DNA of 64,000 nt, from positions 10,623,995-10,687,994 of the forward strand of contig NC_049990.1 of assembly GCF_000003815.2 (NCBI RefSeq), written 5' to 3'. A program made the translations under genes and the position numbers. The DNA comes from Branchiostoma floridae (taxonomy: Eukaryota; Chordata; Leptocardii; Amphioxiformes; Branchiostomatidae). The notes under the pieces are model-generated. The model had not been told where the DNA came from. It saw only the letters and a list, made by a program, of their open reading frames with translations, and did no database searches. Below, in pieces: positions 37,259 to 47,796 of this stretch. The first letter of the stretch is position 1. Every line of letters starts with the position of its first letter.

Positions 37259-37267
37259 GCCGTAGCC

Positions 37268-39276
37268 ATGGATGAGAACGTCACAGAGATCGATCTCTCC
37301 GAGCTCTACGACGACATTTACTACATGCTGGGACAGGAGGGTCAGACCAAGGTGCACACCATCGAGCATGCCTCCATCACTCTCCGCGTCATCCTCGGGT
37401 TGGTCTACAGCCTCATCATCCTCATCTGCGGTATCGGGAACCTCCTGCTCCTCATCGTGATGGGGAGGTACAAGAAAGCACGGACCACCACGAACCTGCT
37501 CATAGCCAACCTGGCGCTGTCAGACTTCGTGGTAGCCGTGCTGTGTATCCCCTTCGACCTGGACTATTACATCATCAACGAGCGAGCCTGGAACTACGGA
37601 CCGCACATGTGCCGGCTGGTCAACTACGTCAAGATGGTCTCTCTCTACGTGTCCACTGATGCTCTACTGGTCATCGGAGTCGACAGGTAGGAAAAGTTCA
37701 TACTCCGAATCCCATTAACTATCTACAGAAATTGACTAACTTTATTGAGATTCAAAACTGAAATATTACCGGCATTCCCTCCCCACATCAAGAATATTGA
37801 TTATTTTGTACAAAGGGAAGATATCCTATAGGAAATAGCATAAAAGAATGTCGGAATTACATTCTGAAGGATTAACCATCCGGATGAACAAAGTGACACG
37901 ATGTTTGAAGCAGGTTCTAGTGGTAGTCAATCGATGTTTCGATCCACTAGAATGTATGCTAACGGCACCATGCAGAGATCTAGGGTTACTAGTGATGCGC
38001 TTCACAAAGGCCGCTGACATCTATATTTGTAGTCACCGTTACACAGGCTTTCAGCTATCCGCTTAAGTGTCTGGGAAGTACAATGAAACTATAGTGCACG
38101 CCAGGCATAGAGGTTGTCTCCATAGACATCCAAAGAGTTGCCAAAGAAGCTTTACATATGTATAGAAAGTTCACCCGATACGTGTGCTACGCCGAAGGGC
38201 GGTTATAGATACTGATACAGATACAGATACCTGACGACTATAGAAAACGTAAAAAAAAAAACAATTCACTGTAAGGTTGCACAATGTTTTTTACTTCCCA
38301 ATCCGACAAGGATGATAAAATTATGATACGAATCCAGACGCCGAATCATACGTTAAAAGCGCTAGTATGTCGCCACTAAGAAGTAGGAACTGCACAGAGT
38401 GAGATTTCTACCATAGATTATTTTGGTCAATCTGTTAGCAAACTGAGCGGGTAGTTCCTGCCTCAAACGAGTGATTTTAAGAGTAGCTTCACAAGAGTAA
38501 TAAAACGAACGGTTCTAGTCGTGAAAGCAGTTTGAAATCAGCCATTTTGCATTGACTAAAAGCCACTGTTTCCACATTTTGTTTCCAGATACATGATGAT
38601 CCTTCATCCCAACCGACAGCGGATGGGGAAGAAGAGCGCCATCTTGGTGTCCATTGGCGTTTGGGTCCTCTCCATGCTGATCGCCATCCCCTCGGCAAAG
38701 TTCTCCAAGATGCAGCCTTACTCCAACGAGACGCAGTTTTTCTGCGGGGTGGTGTGGGACGTCCACGTGGAGACCGCCTCCAAGTGGTACTTTGGTAGCA
38801 TGCTGGTATGCCAGTTTATCCTGCCTGTTGTCATCATGGCGTTCTGCTACCTGGCTGTCGTGTGGCAGGTCTTCCACAGGGAGCCTCCGGGAGTGGTAAC
38901 AGAAGCCCACCGGGCCACCCTACAGCGATCCAAGAAGAAGACACTCCGCCTTGTCGCCATGTTGGTCATGTTCGTGTTGTGTTGGGCTCCATACTACATC
39001 TGCACGGCCATCAGGGACTTTCACGACATCCTGAACAACAACCCCATGAATACCAACATCTTCTACGCCGTGGAGGCAACGGCAATGGGGAACAGCGCCA
39101 TCAACACCTGCGTTTACGTGGCCTTCAACGGAAACGTCATCCAATACGTCACCAAGTTTCTGCAGGAATGTTTCGGACCGCCCAAGAACAATGATGGGAC
39201 GATCGTAACCTTCAGATCAAGACAAGCTACCGAACCGACCAACGTGACAGAGTTTCCTCTCAGTAACACGACTTGA
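37268..39276 (+). CDS. Prokineticin receptor-like class A GPCR, two exons
   Basis: Join 37268-37686 and 38589-39276, 368 residues. The protein is a seven-helix plasma-membrane receptor expected to bind a peptide ligand and signal through G proteins. Helices fall at about 37-64, 73-98, 112-139, 157-176, 207-233, 258-282 and 294-319. Visible landmarks are N58 (1.50), LALSD with D86 (2.50), DRY at 139-141, W165 (4.50), CWAP at 271-274, and C115 with C192 for the extracellular disulphide. N4 and N186 are glycosylation sequons, and C334 is a possible palmitoylation site. Helix 7 reads NTCVY instead of NPxxY. That, with PFDLDYY and VSLYVST, recalls prokineticin receptors. The intron is phase 2 and splits the DRY arginine codon (AG, then A). 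Start context GCCATGG is strong. The exons are markedly GC-richer than their surroundings. GPCR is certain; the subfamily is recognised from memory. Confidence 0.93.
37687..38588 (+). other. GPCR intron (902 bp)
   Basis: Donor AG then GTAGGAAAAG, acceptor CATTTTGTTTCCAG then ATACATG. Joining restores D-R-Y at the end of helix 3. As I recall, vertebrate prokineticin receptor genes are also interrupted at about this point. Inside are a short GATACA repeat at ~38213-38230 and no other recognised feature. Confidence 0.9.
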
Positions 39277-41023
39277 AGAAAGTTCACACCTTCAGTGTCA
39301 ATGTGAAGGCACCCTGACACAATGAGCCTAAGATTTGTACATGTGCCCTAAAGACTGTCAGATTTCTATCTGATTATATCATTACATGACAATCCCATTT
39401 CAGTCTGTCAGTGTGTCAGTGAGAGGCACTTGATAAACGTTAGGCTGTTTTCCAGGGACTTGGTTTGTTTTTCATTAATATAGCTTGTCTTGACAGGCTG
39501 ATGCATTGACATTCATCTGATATCATACTGCCAATAGATTATCATAACACCAAAAGTAATCTGATCTTTTTTCATCGCCAAAGAATTATTTTAAGAAAGG
39601 TACTTACTCTCCTATTTAACCTGCATTTCATGATATATTTGACACATTTCCCATTTCTGTATTTAGTTTTATTTTTAAGCATGGCAGTGCAATTCTACTG
39701 ACTCACTAAATCAGTGTACTCCGGGTTTAGACATTTTCATACAGTGAAGAAGACTCGTTTAGAGCTGTAAGACGATAGTTGGGATAGACTGCTTGTGCAT
39801 TTTAACCAGGTACCACAGAAAAACGTGCGAAATGAAGAAATAATGGCAGAGCAATTATCTAGAAATAACATTTCATACCTTTATCATAAGAGAGGCCACT
39901 GTTACTTGAGATATATTGTACTCTTGATAATAGAATACACAGGAGATGTAAATCTAAACAAGAATGAAATTTACGTAGAATTCGAAAATGTACTTTGAAC
40001 TGAGAAAAAAATATTAAAGAGGAACAATCGTAATTCGAGAGTAATGCTCGTATATAGTTGGCCTTATGACTGTGTATCTTTTCCCCATAGTTTGTGCGTA
40101 TTACAAGTGGCTTTCTTTTAGATTATGCGCCAGGGCCGAAGAAATTGTGATACTGAAATCTTGAACGGGTTTTTGCCACCCGTTGGTGTATATGTACAAC
40201 CATACTTGCTATGTATATATTTGTAAATATACGTACGTGACAAGAGTACATCCACATCGCCTGCACTTGCACTTACCTATATGGAAAGGTATCCAGATAT
40301 TTCAGACATATCGTTAGTAAGATGGTTGTTTGTTCAAATAACAAATGCTTTCTATATGACTGTGTATATATTCAATTGATTATTGCATATTGAAATGTGT
40401 TTCAGTATGTTTTGTAAAGTGATGACAATCAAGGTTGGGTAAAGCGTTTGTAATGTAATTTTTTTGCGTGAAGTAATTAGTAGTTTTATTGGACAAAACT
40501 TTGTGGATTACACATACTAGCCATAGATACTGTCAGGTATTCCGCAGTTGAGATGTTTTTTCGAATTTAGCTCATTGTTGAGCGCTGTTTGCTTGACATC
40601 GCTGGATCACTCATTCGGATTTAGAGCCATACTTTTTAATCAGATCAACAGGATACGGATTAACGTCAAATAGATTAATACCAGAGGATTTACCAAGTAC
40701 AAAATATCGGTTGAAAGTAAGAAGACTTTCTTTATATATTTACTTCCTTTGTAAATATGGTGACAGGATGCATATTCTAGACTTGTTTTTGTCACTGTCT
40801 GTGGAATCTTATAAAATATTTTGTATTTTCTGTTTCGGTAACAGTCAGTGTAAAGGTGTTGCTTTCTACAAGGAATGAAGAACTGATGGCTAAATGATCG
40901 ATTTATTTATTGATTGATTGACTGATTTTCTGTCATTTTGATTTGGGTTGTCAACCGGATTAAACCGATAAAAATCAAACTGGTGCGAGATTTGTTTTTC
41001 CGAAAGAAAGTACCGTGTTTACC
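39277..41023 (+). other. Probable GPCR 3' UTR and downstream DNA
   Basis: AT-rich non-coding sequence follows the TGA. No canonical AATAAA was noticed in the first kilobase; ATTAAA at 40013-40018 is the best polyadenylation candidate seen. The true transcript end cannot be placed. Confidence 0.35.
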
Positions 41024-41287
41024 AGGTCAGTGCGCTCCGTTTCACTGCACTTGGGGCACCGGCGCGGCACTTCGGGGTTCGTAGATGACTCGATAAATTT
41101 TAGACTTTAATAACGAGGTTTCTTTCGTTACGTTTTCTGCGTTTCGCGGTCTTCTAAGTCATACTTTTACGTATTACGCAATATCTAAATTATTTAAAAA
41201 AAAAACGTCCAAAATGACAAAACAGTGCTGCAGTGAACGAACCCCGCAGTGCCGCAATGGTGCCCCAACTGCAGTGAGATACCACCT
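41024..41287 (-). mobile_element. MITE family M, copy 4 (inverted)
   Basis: The core is in reverse (TACGTATTACGCAATATCTA), between arms CACTTGGGGCACCGGCGCGG and a complement ending ACCACCT, followed by TAA. About 60 bp next to the left arm (41085-41150) differ from other copies, probably a local rearrangement. Confidence 0.8.
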
Positions 41288-41531
41288 TAACTGTATCACT
41301 GCTGGGAGTTGACGGAACCTTACCATCATGTTTCTTATCAAACTTGAGGAGCAAACAGCTTGTAATAACCTATGTGTCAGATAAGGAACCCAGGAGATTT
41401 TACAATTACAAGTTAAAGCGCTGTCTCTTTCATCAGATATTAATAGGACCTGTTATGCAATGGAAAATTACCCCTCAAGACAATACTAAAATATCTCCTA
41501 TATCAACACTATCATTAATGTAATAACATGA

Positions 41532-41790
41532 GTGAAAAGCTATTGCGTCGCCTTCACCATGATGATAATAACTCCTCCAACCTCCGAACACTCAATCCGT
41601 CAACAACACAAGGTCCGCCTACTCAACTCTCTACATCTTCACATGTACATCCCCCGATGCAGATCTAATATTTACAAAAACAGTTTTATTCCGTACACAT
41701 CCCGACTGTGGAACAGTCTACCTAGACATGAAACCGACGCTACCAAACTTAGACAGTTCAAGGCTCGTCTCTTGTCCTCATTTCATTTTA
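41532..41790 (+). pseudogene. LINE ORF2 C-terminus, split by mariner
   Basis: The frame reads HKVRLLNSLHLHMYIPRCRS, then NIYKNSFIPYTSRLWNSLP and LRQFKARLLSSFHF. The YKNSFIP..RLWNSLP...FK..L ending is typical of non-LTR retrotransposon ORF2 proteins (Jockey/CR1/L2 type). Removing the mariner insertion and one TA copy gives HF-IRN then stop, so the LINE protein ended five bases or so after the insertion. The upstream reverse transcriptase is absent (5' truncation). The 3' part resumes at 44255. Confidence 0.75.
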
Positions 41791-41973
41791 CGAGGGGCGT
41801 GCAATAAGTAATGGTCCTGACCCACTTCCAGTTGTCTGATCTAAATGAAATTTTGTATGTGTAATAATTCATATCTCTATGGGTTATGTTGCAAAAGACA
41901 GCTCTGAACTAATTGTGGTTTCTGATTTACTGGTGTTTGAACTTAGTCAGGTGCGAAATGGACCAGGTGTGAA

Positions 41974-42286
41974 ATGGAACCAGTTGAGTGTCGCGCAGTG
42001 ATCCGGTTTTTGTATTTGAAAGGACGCACACCAAAGAAGACTTTTGATGAAATAAATGAAACTTATGGTGATGATGCCCCATCATATGACCGCTGGCATC
42101 CTGAATTCAAACGTGGCTGGAAGTCTGTGGAAACAGCTCCCAGACCTGGTCGTCCCTCTTGTGCCATTGATGAGGCATCAGTTGGAGGACCAACCTGTGG
42201 TGGCCTACAAAATCGGTGTCCAGAGCTGCATCAAACGATGGGAGAAATGCATAACTCTGGGTGATTCCTATGAAGAGAAAGACTAA
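41974..42286 (+). pseudogene. Mariner transposase, internal deletion
   Basis: The N-terminus is clear: ECRAVIRFLYLKG, DEINETYGDDAPSYD, then RWHPEFKRGWKSVETAPRPG, the helix-turn-helix region of mariner transposases. A small in-frame loss follows PSYD, where relatives have a few more residues. Around 42180 the frame shifts and continues directly as the C-terminus, with SCIKRWEKCITLG and stop at 42286. The catalytic DD(D/E) core is gone, so the protein cannot transpose. Residue comparison is from memory of the family. Confidence 0.8.
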
Positions 42287-44097
42287 CTAGAAAGGCCGAC
42301 ATTTGCTTGGGTGCAAATACAGCATATTTCAGCCATACCCATTCCCACGCAACATTGGACTGTTCCAAGTCACCCCTGCGCAAAAGTGCAATATTTAAAC
42401 TGTAAGTTATCCCCAAAAGAGAACTAATATTGTGAATTGATTCCAGGTCAAAACAGAGCTTGCCCAATATGAACCGGGCCCATATGAATCTTCCACAGGA
42501 GCGCCTATGCATAACTGATTGGCTTTTAGAATTGCGGCAGCTCCTATTTTTCCGAGAGTAAAAAAAACAACGCATCTTCCATTCAGAAGATTTTCATCAT
42601 GAAATTACATGACGCCATTCAACAATTTCCACTTCGATAACTAGGTCTAAGTACCGTCATAATCTCTTTGTGATGTGGGTACATTTATTATTGCATTGAA
42701 CTTTTTTTTTAATCAAGTAGGGCATACGTTTTAATAATTGTCAAGCAGGTGCAAGTGTTGTGTAGTAGGAGTGTGTTGTTGTTGTTGTTGTTTTCAAGCT
42801 AAAAACTTCAATCTTCTTGTTTTGTATGAGCATAAACGGAGACGTCTCGAATTTTACAAGAATTTTACCACCCTGTCGCTTCATTTCTTTTCTGAAAAAT
42901 CCCAGGACCAACAAGTTAACTTGATTTGGCTTTATCTATATATTTCATTTTCCTTCGAATTCTTTGTTAAGTATATGCCCTGCATACCACTGTTAAAGTG
43001 TTTTACTTTGTATGCAATCAGCCATCGGACGTAATCTTGTCTGAGTGTTGTAATTTCCTGCTCGTAGCGTGCGAGACCTAGAGGATAGGAGTTTCTACCT
43101 TGTTCGGGGGTTTCTTTTCGGAGGTCAGTGGTGATACTCTGGTACTAAGAGTTTTTTATTGGGCTCAAACTCTGGCAGTTTAAAGTTACTTACAATTTGA
43201 ATGTACAAAGTTTACGTCAAAAAAGAACAACAACAACACTAACGTTAGAAGTACCTACATTTGTTTGGGAAAAAATACATGCATTCTCGCCACTGTCAAA
43301 CTTACGTATCAAAACTAAACGCAAACTGTCCAATTTTCCCGCGTTTTCTGCCAAGTAACATTTTCTCGATTGTCTCAACTAACCCCCAAAGTCAAATCTG
43401 CCAAAAATGATTGATAGTGCCATGCGGAATGTTGGTAAATTCATCGACACAGACTTGTATTCTGACGTTCAATGCACGCGTACCGTCCGCTACCGCTCAA
43501 ATGACCCTGTCTGAACTCCAAATCCTTGCAAACTACAATTTCAAACCGGGCACAGGGTAACATATAGCCACTGTAAGGCTGTAATATGCATCTGTTTGTG
43601 TATAAACGGGATTGCAAGGCCCCGCTTATGAATATTAACTAGCATTCGCCTTTCTCGTCGCTGATTGGCTGGCGCCCATAAAGTAATTAACTCTCGCTCT
43701 CCCCAGACCGATGGCACCTGGCACCTGTGGGCTCTGGGGTCACGGGCGTTCACGGGAGAAGGCCGAAAGAAAACCAATTTCCCCTCAGAAAAGTGCAGAA
43801 ATCAATAATTTGAAATTGGTTCATGCCAAAAATTTTACTTGGATCATTTTACCAACTATCTAATGCCTATCTACACCAAATTTAAGGTCATTCCATTGTA
43901 ATTCAATGGTACAGGGGGTCAAAATATACCGTTGTGGTCAAAACGTGACCTTTAAACTTCAATAAAATCATTTTAGAGGCAGATATGAAAAAAATGAGAA
44001 AAAAGCACCTCGGTATTGACCCACTCTACTCTTGTGCCAAATTTCAGGTCATTCGGTCCCGGAACGACGGAGATGATTCGATTTGAAGATTTGACAG

Positions 44098-44127
44098 GAG
44101 AAAGAAAGAAAGAAAGAAAGAAAGAAA
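44098..44127. repeat. (AAAG)n microsatellite
   Basis: About seven GAAA units, inside the extended mariner. Confidence 0.95.
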
Positions 44128-44254
44128 CATTACGAATACAATATATTTCACCATACCATATATGGTATGGCTGAAATATAATAACTGTGCCAAGTTTCAT
44201 TAATCTCCTGCTATGGGAAATGGGTCAGGACCATTACTAATTGCACGCCCCTCG

Positions 44255-44485
44255 TATCCGCAACTAACAACCTTCCATCTATTCCACCATTACATTGAAT
44301 GCTCATTAATTCCCATAATTGTTTTACATTGTATCAATTACGCTGTGTATAATGTAAATTTATATGTACTTTTAATGCATATCTGTAAATTAGCTTTGTA
44401 TGTTTGTCTGTAAATTTGTGGGTCAGCAGTGTATACGTAATGGTTTTGTCATCATTTTCAATAAATACCAAATACCAAGTAACAG
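44255..44485 (+). mobile_element. LINE 3' end resumed after mariner
   Basis: After the TA, the sequence CCGCAACTAA closes the LINE reading frame and an AT-rich 3' UTR follows. It ends TCAATAAATACCAAATACCA, a short tandem repeat of the kind seen at CR1/L2-type LINE 3' ends. Together with 41532-41790 it forms one interrupted copy. Confidence 0.65.
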
Positions 44486-44658
44486 CCAAAATAAGCTCAA
44501 ATCAAATTTAACTCTTTACCTTTTCCGAGTTGCCAGGAAGGGATAGGACAGGTTGGTAACATTTTCTTTGTCTAGGAGTTTTAAATTGATTAATGTCCTC
44601 AGCTGGTATATTTGCTTCCACGAAATATGTGTCTATAAAAAGTTGGGTGTTGAAACTC

Positions 44659-45637
44659 TTTACCCTCAAACACCCGAGTGGGGTCCGTTTGTACCCCAGA
44701 CGTACATTTTGAAGTGCCATTTGAACATTTTGGATCTGAAGAAAAAATCCTTCCGTGACTTTGTCAGTCAATATCTCTTATACCTTCTCCTAAGTTTTCG
44801 CAAAGATTGGTACAATTATGTGGAAATTATAAAGAACGTTTGTGTTCAGTCCCTCTGGGGTCCAAACGGACCCCAGCAAAAATGTGCAGTTTTTAAAACA
44901 AACTTTGGAGGCTAACTCCCTATCCACTTATAGTATGACTACTAAACTATCAGACGATAATAAGAATGTAACCCTTAATCCTCACAAACATTTCTGTGTC
45001 ATCAACATGTAATGTGACGACATTATGACGTCATTTACCTAATCAGGGCGGCATTTTGGATTTTGACCAATGACGTTATGAAATTAGCATAAATTAGAAA
45101 TTTTAAGTCATGAAAATTACATTGAATTTCATAGAATTTAATTGTTGTCAGAAAACAGATGTAGTTTACCAAGAAAACCTTGTTTAAATTGAAATTGTCA
45201 AATTTTGGCAAAAATATGCCTGTTAGAATATGGTTGCCATGGCAACCCCCAAAATGATAAAATTACTTTATTGATCAAAAACTTTTGCAAACAATATTTT
45301 TTGATAAATAATCAAATTTTGTAGCTTTAGCTCTAGCCGTTCATGAGTTATGCGACATAAATGTTGCCGAAGGCCTCAAAATTCCCCTATCTGGTCGGAA
45401 TAGGTTTAGTGCAAAACGTGGTCCTTCTGAACTTTTGCATAAATTATGATAATGAGTTGGAATTAGCAACACCTTAACATCTCAAAATCTTCCTCTTACA
45501 TTGACGAAGCAATGTATATACAATGATCGCCGATAAGAAATGGTACTGAGATTTTATGAACAAAACATTTTGGGGTCCGTTTGGACCCCACTCGGTCATT
45601 TTAGTCGCAAAAAAAGGTCGGGTGCTTGAGGGTTTAA
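44659..45637. mobile_element. TIR element family A (979 bp)
   Basis: Left end TTTACCCTCAAACACCCGA and right end TCGGGTGCTTGAGGGTTTAA are inverted with few mismatches. GGGGTCC palindromes recur inside: GAGTGGGGTCCGTTTG at the left, a perfect CTGGGGTCC/GGACCCCAG hairpin at ~44855-44876, and TTTGGGGTCCGTTTGG near the right end. The centre (~44950-45420) resembles the interior of the element at 49821, including GGTTGCCATGGCAAC. No transposase. Confidence 0.7.
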
Positions 45638-46133
45638 TTAGATGATGGTTCAGAACTAAGGACATGAATAAGGCAGGAACAATAGTGTTGTATTTAAGGA
45701 GGTAGTAAACTCATTATCCTACACACAGCTTCAGTAGCGACCTATACAATATACCTGGGGAGAATCTGGGCTAAGGTTGTGTTCCTGTACGCAATCAGGC
45801 ATTTCAGTTATCTTCGGTTCATTCTCTACGAGGTAATGAAACGTAATGAAATTCAGCCAAAGCCTTTAGGGAACAAACGACCTCGATGCTAAAGAGCAGT
45901 CGGAATAGACTTGCCCTGTTGATTTCCTACGAGAACACAGTGGAATGGGGACAGGCGTCAATTAGAGTAATTGGGGTTCAAGATATGAACCTTTCTTTTG
46001 ACCACAGAATATCAAGCGTGCATGCATGGTACTCTGACTAAACATTAGAATAAAAGTTGATTTGTAAAGAACGCACAAGCAATATGCCAGAAAATACAAG
46101 GAAAATGTCTTGACGACTTCATGATAATAAAGT
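45638..46133. other. Intergenic, nothing recognised
   Basis: Short frames only. Confidence 0.4.
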
Positions 46134-46425
46134 TTATTGCAAATTCTTGCCCGTGGGCAAATTGCAGGTAACACGAGAGATTCAGACAAAGTAAAAACAA
46201 TATCAAAGGTGTCTACTCTAGTCTAAAACTAGTAAAAGCTAACTCTAGATCCTGGGTCATTGGGTTCGACTCCTTTTTCGAAGACAGTGGAAGATGAAAG
46301 ATCCCACCTTTTCTATTGTGTGTGGGTTTTGTGAAGTTAGAAGGAGAATTGTTTTCTTTTTGTCTGTGAATGTTAAGAAGTTTGGATGGAATTTGGTGGC
46401 CTCTTCAAACAGTTCTTTTCTTTCG
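46134..46425 (+). repeat. Dispersed repeat L, copy 2
   Basis: Inverted relative to 34741-35025 and aligning along its full length, from TTTATTGCAAATTCTTGCCC through CTAACTCTAGATCCTGG and CTTTTTCGAAGACAGTGGAA to TTTGGATGGAATTTGGT. Confidence 0.65.
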
Positions 46426-46681
46426 TGATCGTAGAAAGAACAATTTGACATAATGAAGCACGGTATTGATGTATTGTTCAGACAGGGATATTGGTGGCTT
46501 CTGATGTCGTCTTGGATGACAATATGGACGGTAAAAATAGTGATAAACTAATCAAAAAGTGAAGAATTAAAATCTGCAGTACCTGTACATAGAATGGTAT
46601 CTGCGGCGCTTTTAGCTTGAAATCCAGTCGTGTTTATTATTAGCTTATCTGCTCAAAACAGCCGACCATTGACAATGCACA

Positions 46682-47280
46682 CTAGACGAACGGACCTAAT
46701 ATGTAGACGTATGCTGACGGATTACAATTTGCAACACCTGACGGATGCTGACGTATGTTGACAAATGCTGACGGATCCCAAAAACCATCACGGATCCCAA
46801 AAAATGACGGATCCCACTTACATCCGCAACGCATTCGTAGGTATCCGTAACTCACGGTGGATGCAAACACGGAACCCGTATACTTACGTGCTTCGTGACG
46901 GATGCTAACACTGCATCCGTATGGATACTTCCTAAATTACGGACCCTATACACATACGTAACGCATTCGTTGGTATCTATAAGTCACTAACGGATTTAAA
47001 CATTGCATTCGTATGAATACTTTACTTTTAATGTAAACAAAAGCATACGCGGTCAGGATTATTGTTTATCAGCAAAAACTGTTCAGATGCAGACGTATAC
47101 GAATTCGCAACATCCTGACGGATGCTAACGGATCCCCAAGATTACCAAAAGTCACGGATCACATACACAGCCGTAACTCATTTGTTGGCATCCGTGAATC
47201 GCTGTGAATGCAAACACGGAATTCGTGTGCTTACGTAATTGGCGGATGCTAACACAGCATCCGAAGGATACTTACTTTTA
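46682..47280. repeat. Cluster of CGGATGC / GCATCCG words
   Basis: GACGGAT, CGGATGCT and GCATCCGTA occur well over a dozen times in both orientations, in loosely duplicated segments (e.g. ACGCATTCGT.GGTATC at 46830 and 46960, and CGGATGCTAACAC..CATCCG at 46900 and 47245). No regular period. The related word CGCATCCG recurs in the tandem array at 49.3 kb. Confidence 0.6.
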
Positions 47281-47472
47281 TGTATGCGTGGCTACCACTC
47301 TTGTTTTTGAGCATATATTTTATTTTTTAGATTGGTCATATCTTTCCCCCTTTTTGTACCTCGGACACCACAGTTTGTAACGTCAATACAAGTGAGACAA
47401 TCCACGTTACGCTAGATACCAGAATACTCAGATTCGTAAGGATGCGAAATGGTTTTTTTCTGCATTCGTGGC

Positions 47473-47553
47473 AAGATTACCAACAATGCACTGCTCCAGT
47501 GGATTGCTCCAGTGGAGGGGATTCCATTGGAGCAGTGCATTGTTGGTAATCTT
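47473..47553. repeat. Hairpin with perfect 26-bp stem
   Basis: 47473-47498 (AAGATTACCAACAATGCACT, then GCTCCA) is the exact reverse complement of 47528-47553, with a 29-base loop. A diverged third copy of one arm (GCGGTGTATTGTGGGTAATC) lies at 47604-47623. It is of pre-miRNA size but more probably part of a small inverted-repeat element. Confidence 0.75.
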
Positions 47554-47618
47554 GGGATATCTTAAATATGCGACTCTGCATTTTTTTGCATCCGTACATT
47601 GGGGCGGTGTATTGTGGG

Positions 47619-47690
47619 TAATCCAATCGTTGTCTCTCTGACCAATCAGACTGCACATCAGTCAGTTTAAAAATAAAGCGGAGATAGCCA
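47619..47690 (+). promoter_or_regulatory. CCAAT/TATA-like cluster (weak)
   Basis: ATCCAATCG and GACCAATCAG (CCAAT boxes) are followed ~25 bp later by TTTAAAAATAAAG, a TATA-like word, on the + strand about 110 bp before the candidate exon at 47797. The arrangement is promoter-like. However, no ATG opens the downstream frame, so any link is speculative. Confidence 0.2.
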
Positions 47691-47796
47691 GCGTTGTCCG
47701 TGAGGACCGCAATCTTTTTGTACCTCAAACTTTGAGTTTTGAAACGTTGAACTGGGGATATGGATTTGTACACACGTGTGTGAACTTCTATAGTAG

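Larger units (their letters stand above)
41791..44254. mobile_element. Mariner-family element, defective, TA-flanked
   Basis: The 34-bp TIRs start CGAGGGGCGTGCAAT and continue AGTAATGGTCCTGACCCA, and differ at one position. The element is flanked by TA at 41789-41790 and 44255-44256, the signature of Tc1/mariner insertion. At 2,464 bp it is longer than a normal ~1.3-kb mariner, although its transposase is mostly deleted, so extra DNA (about 42310-44100) has been gained. It is inserted near the stop codon of a LINE. Confidence 0.9.

Noticed and set aside
38515-38910. Frames antisense to the GPCR exon (131 and 69 codons)
   Set aside because: Shadows of GC-rich coding sequence on the opposite strand.
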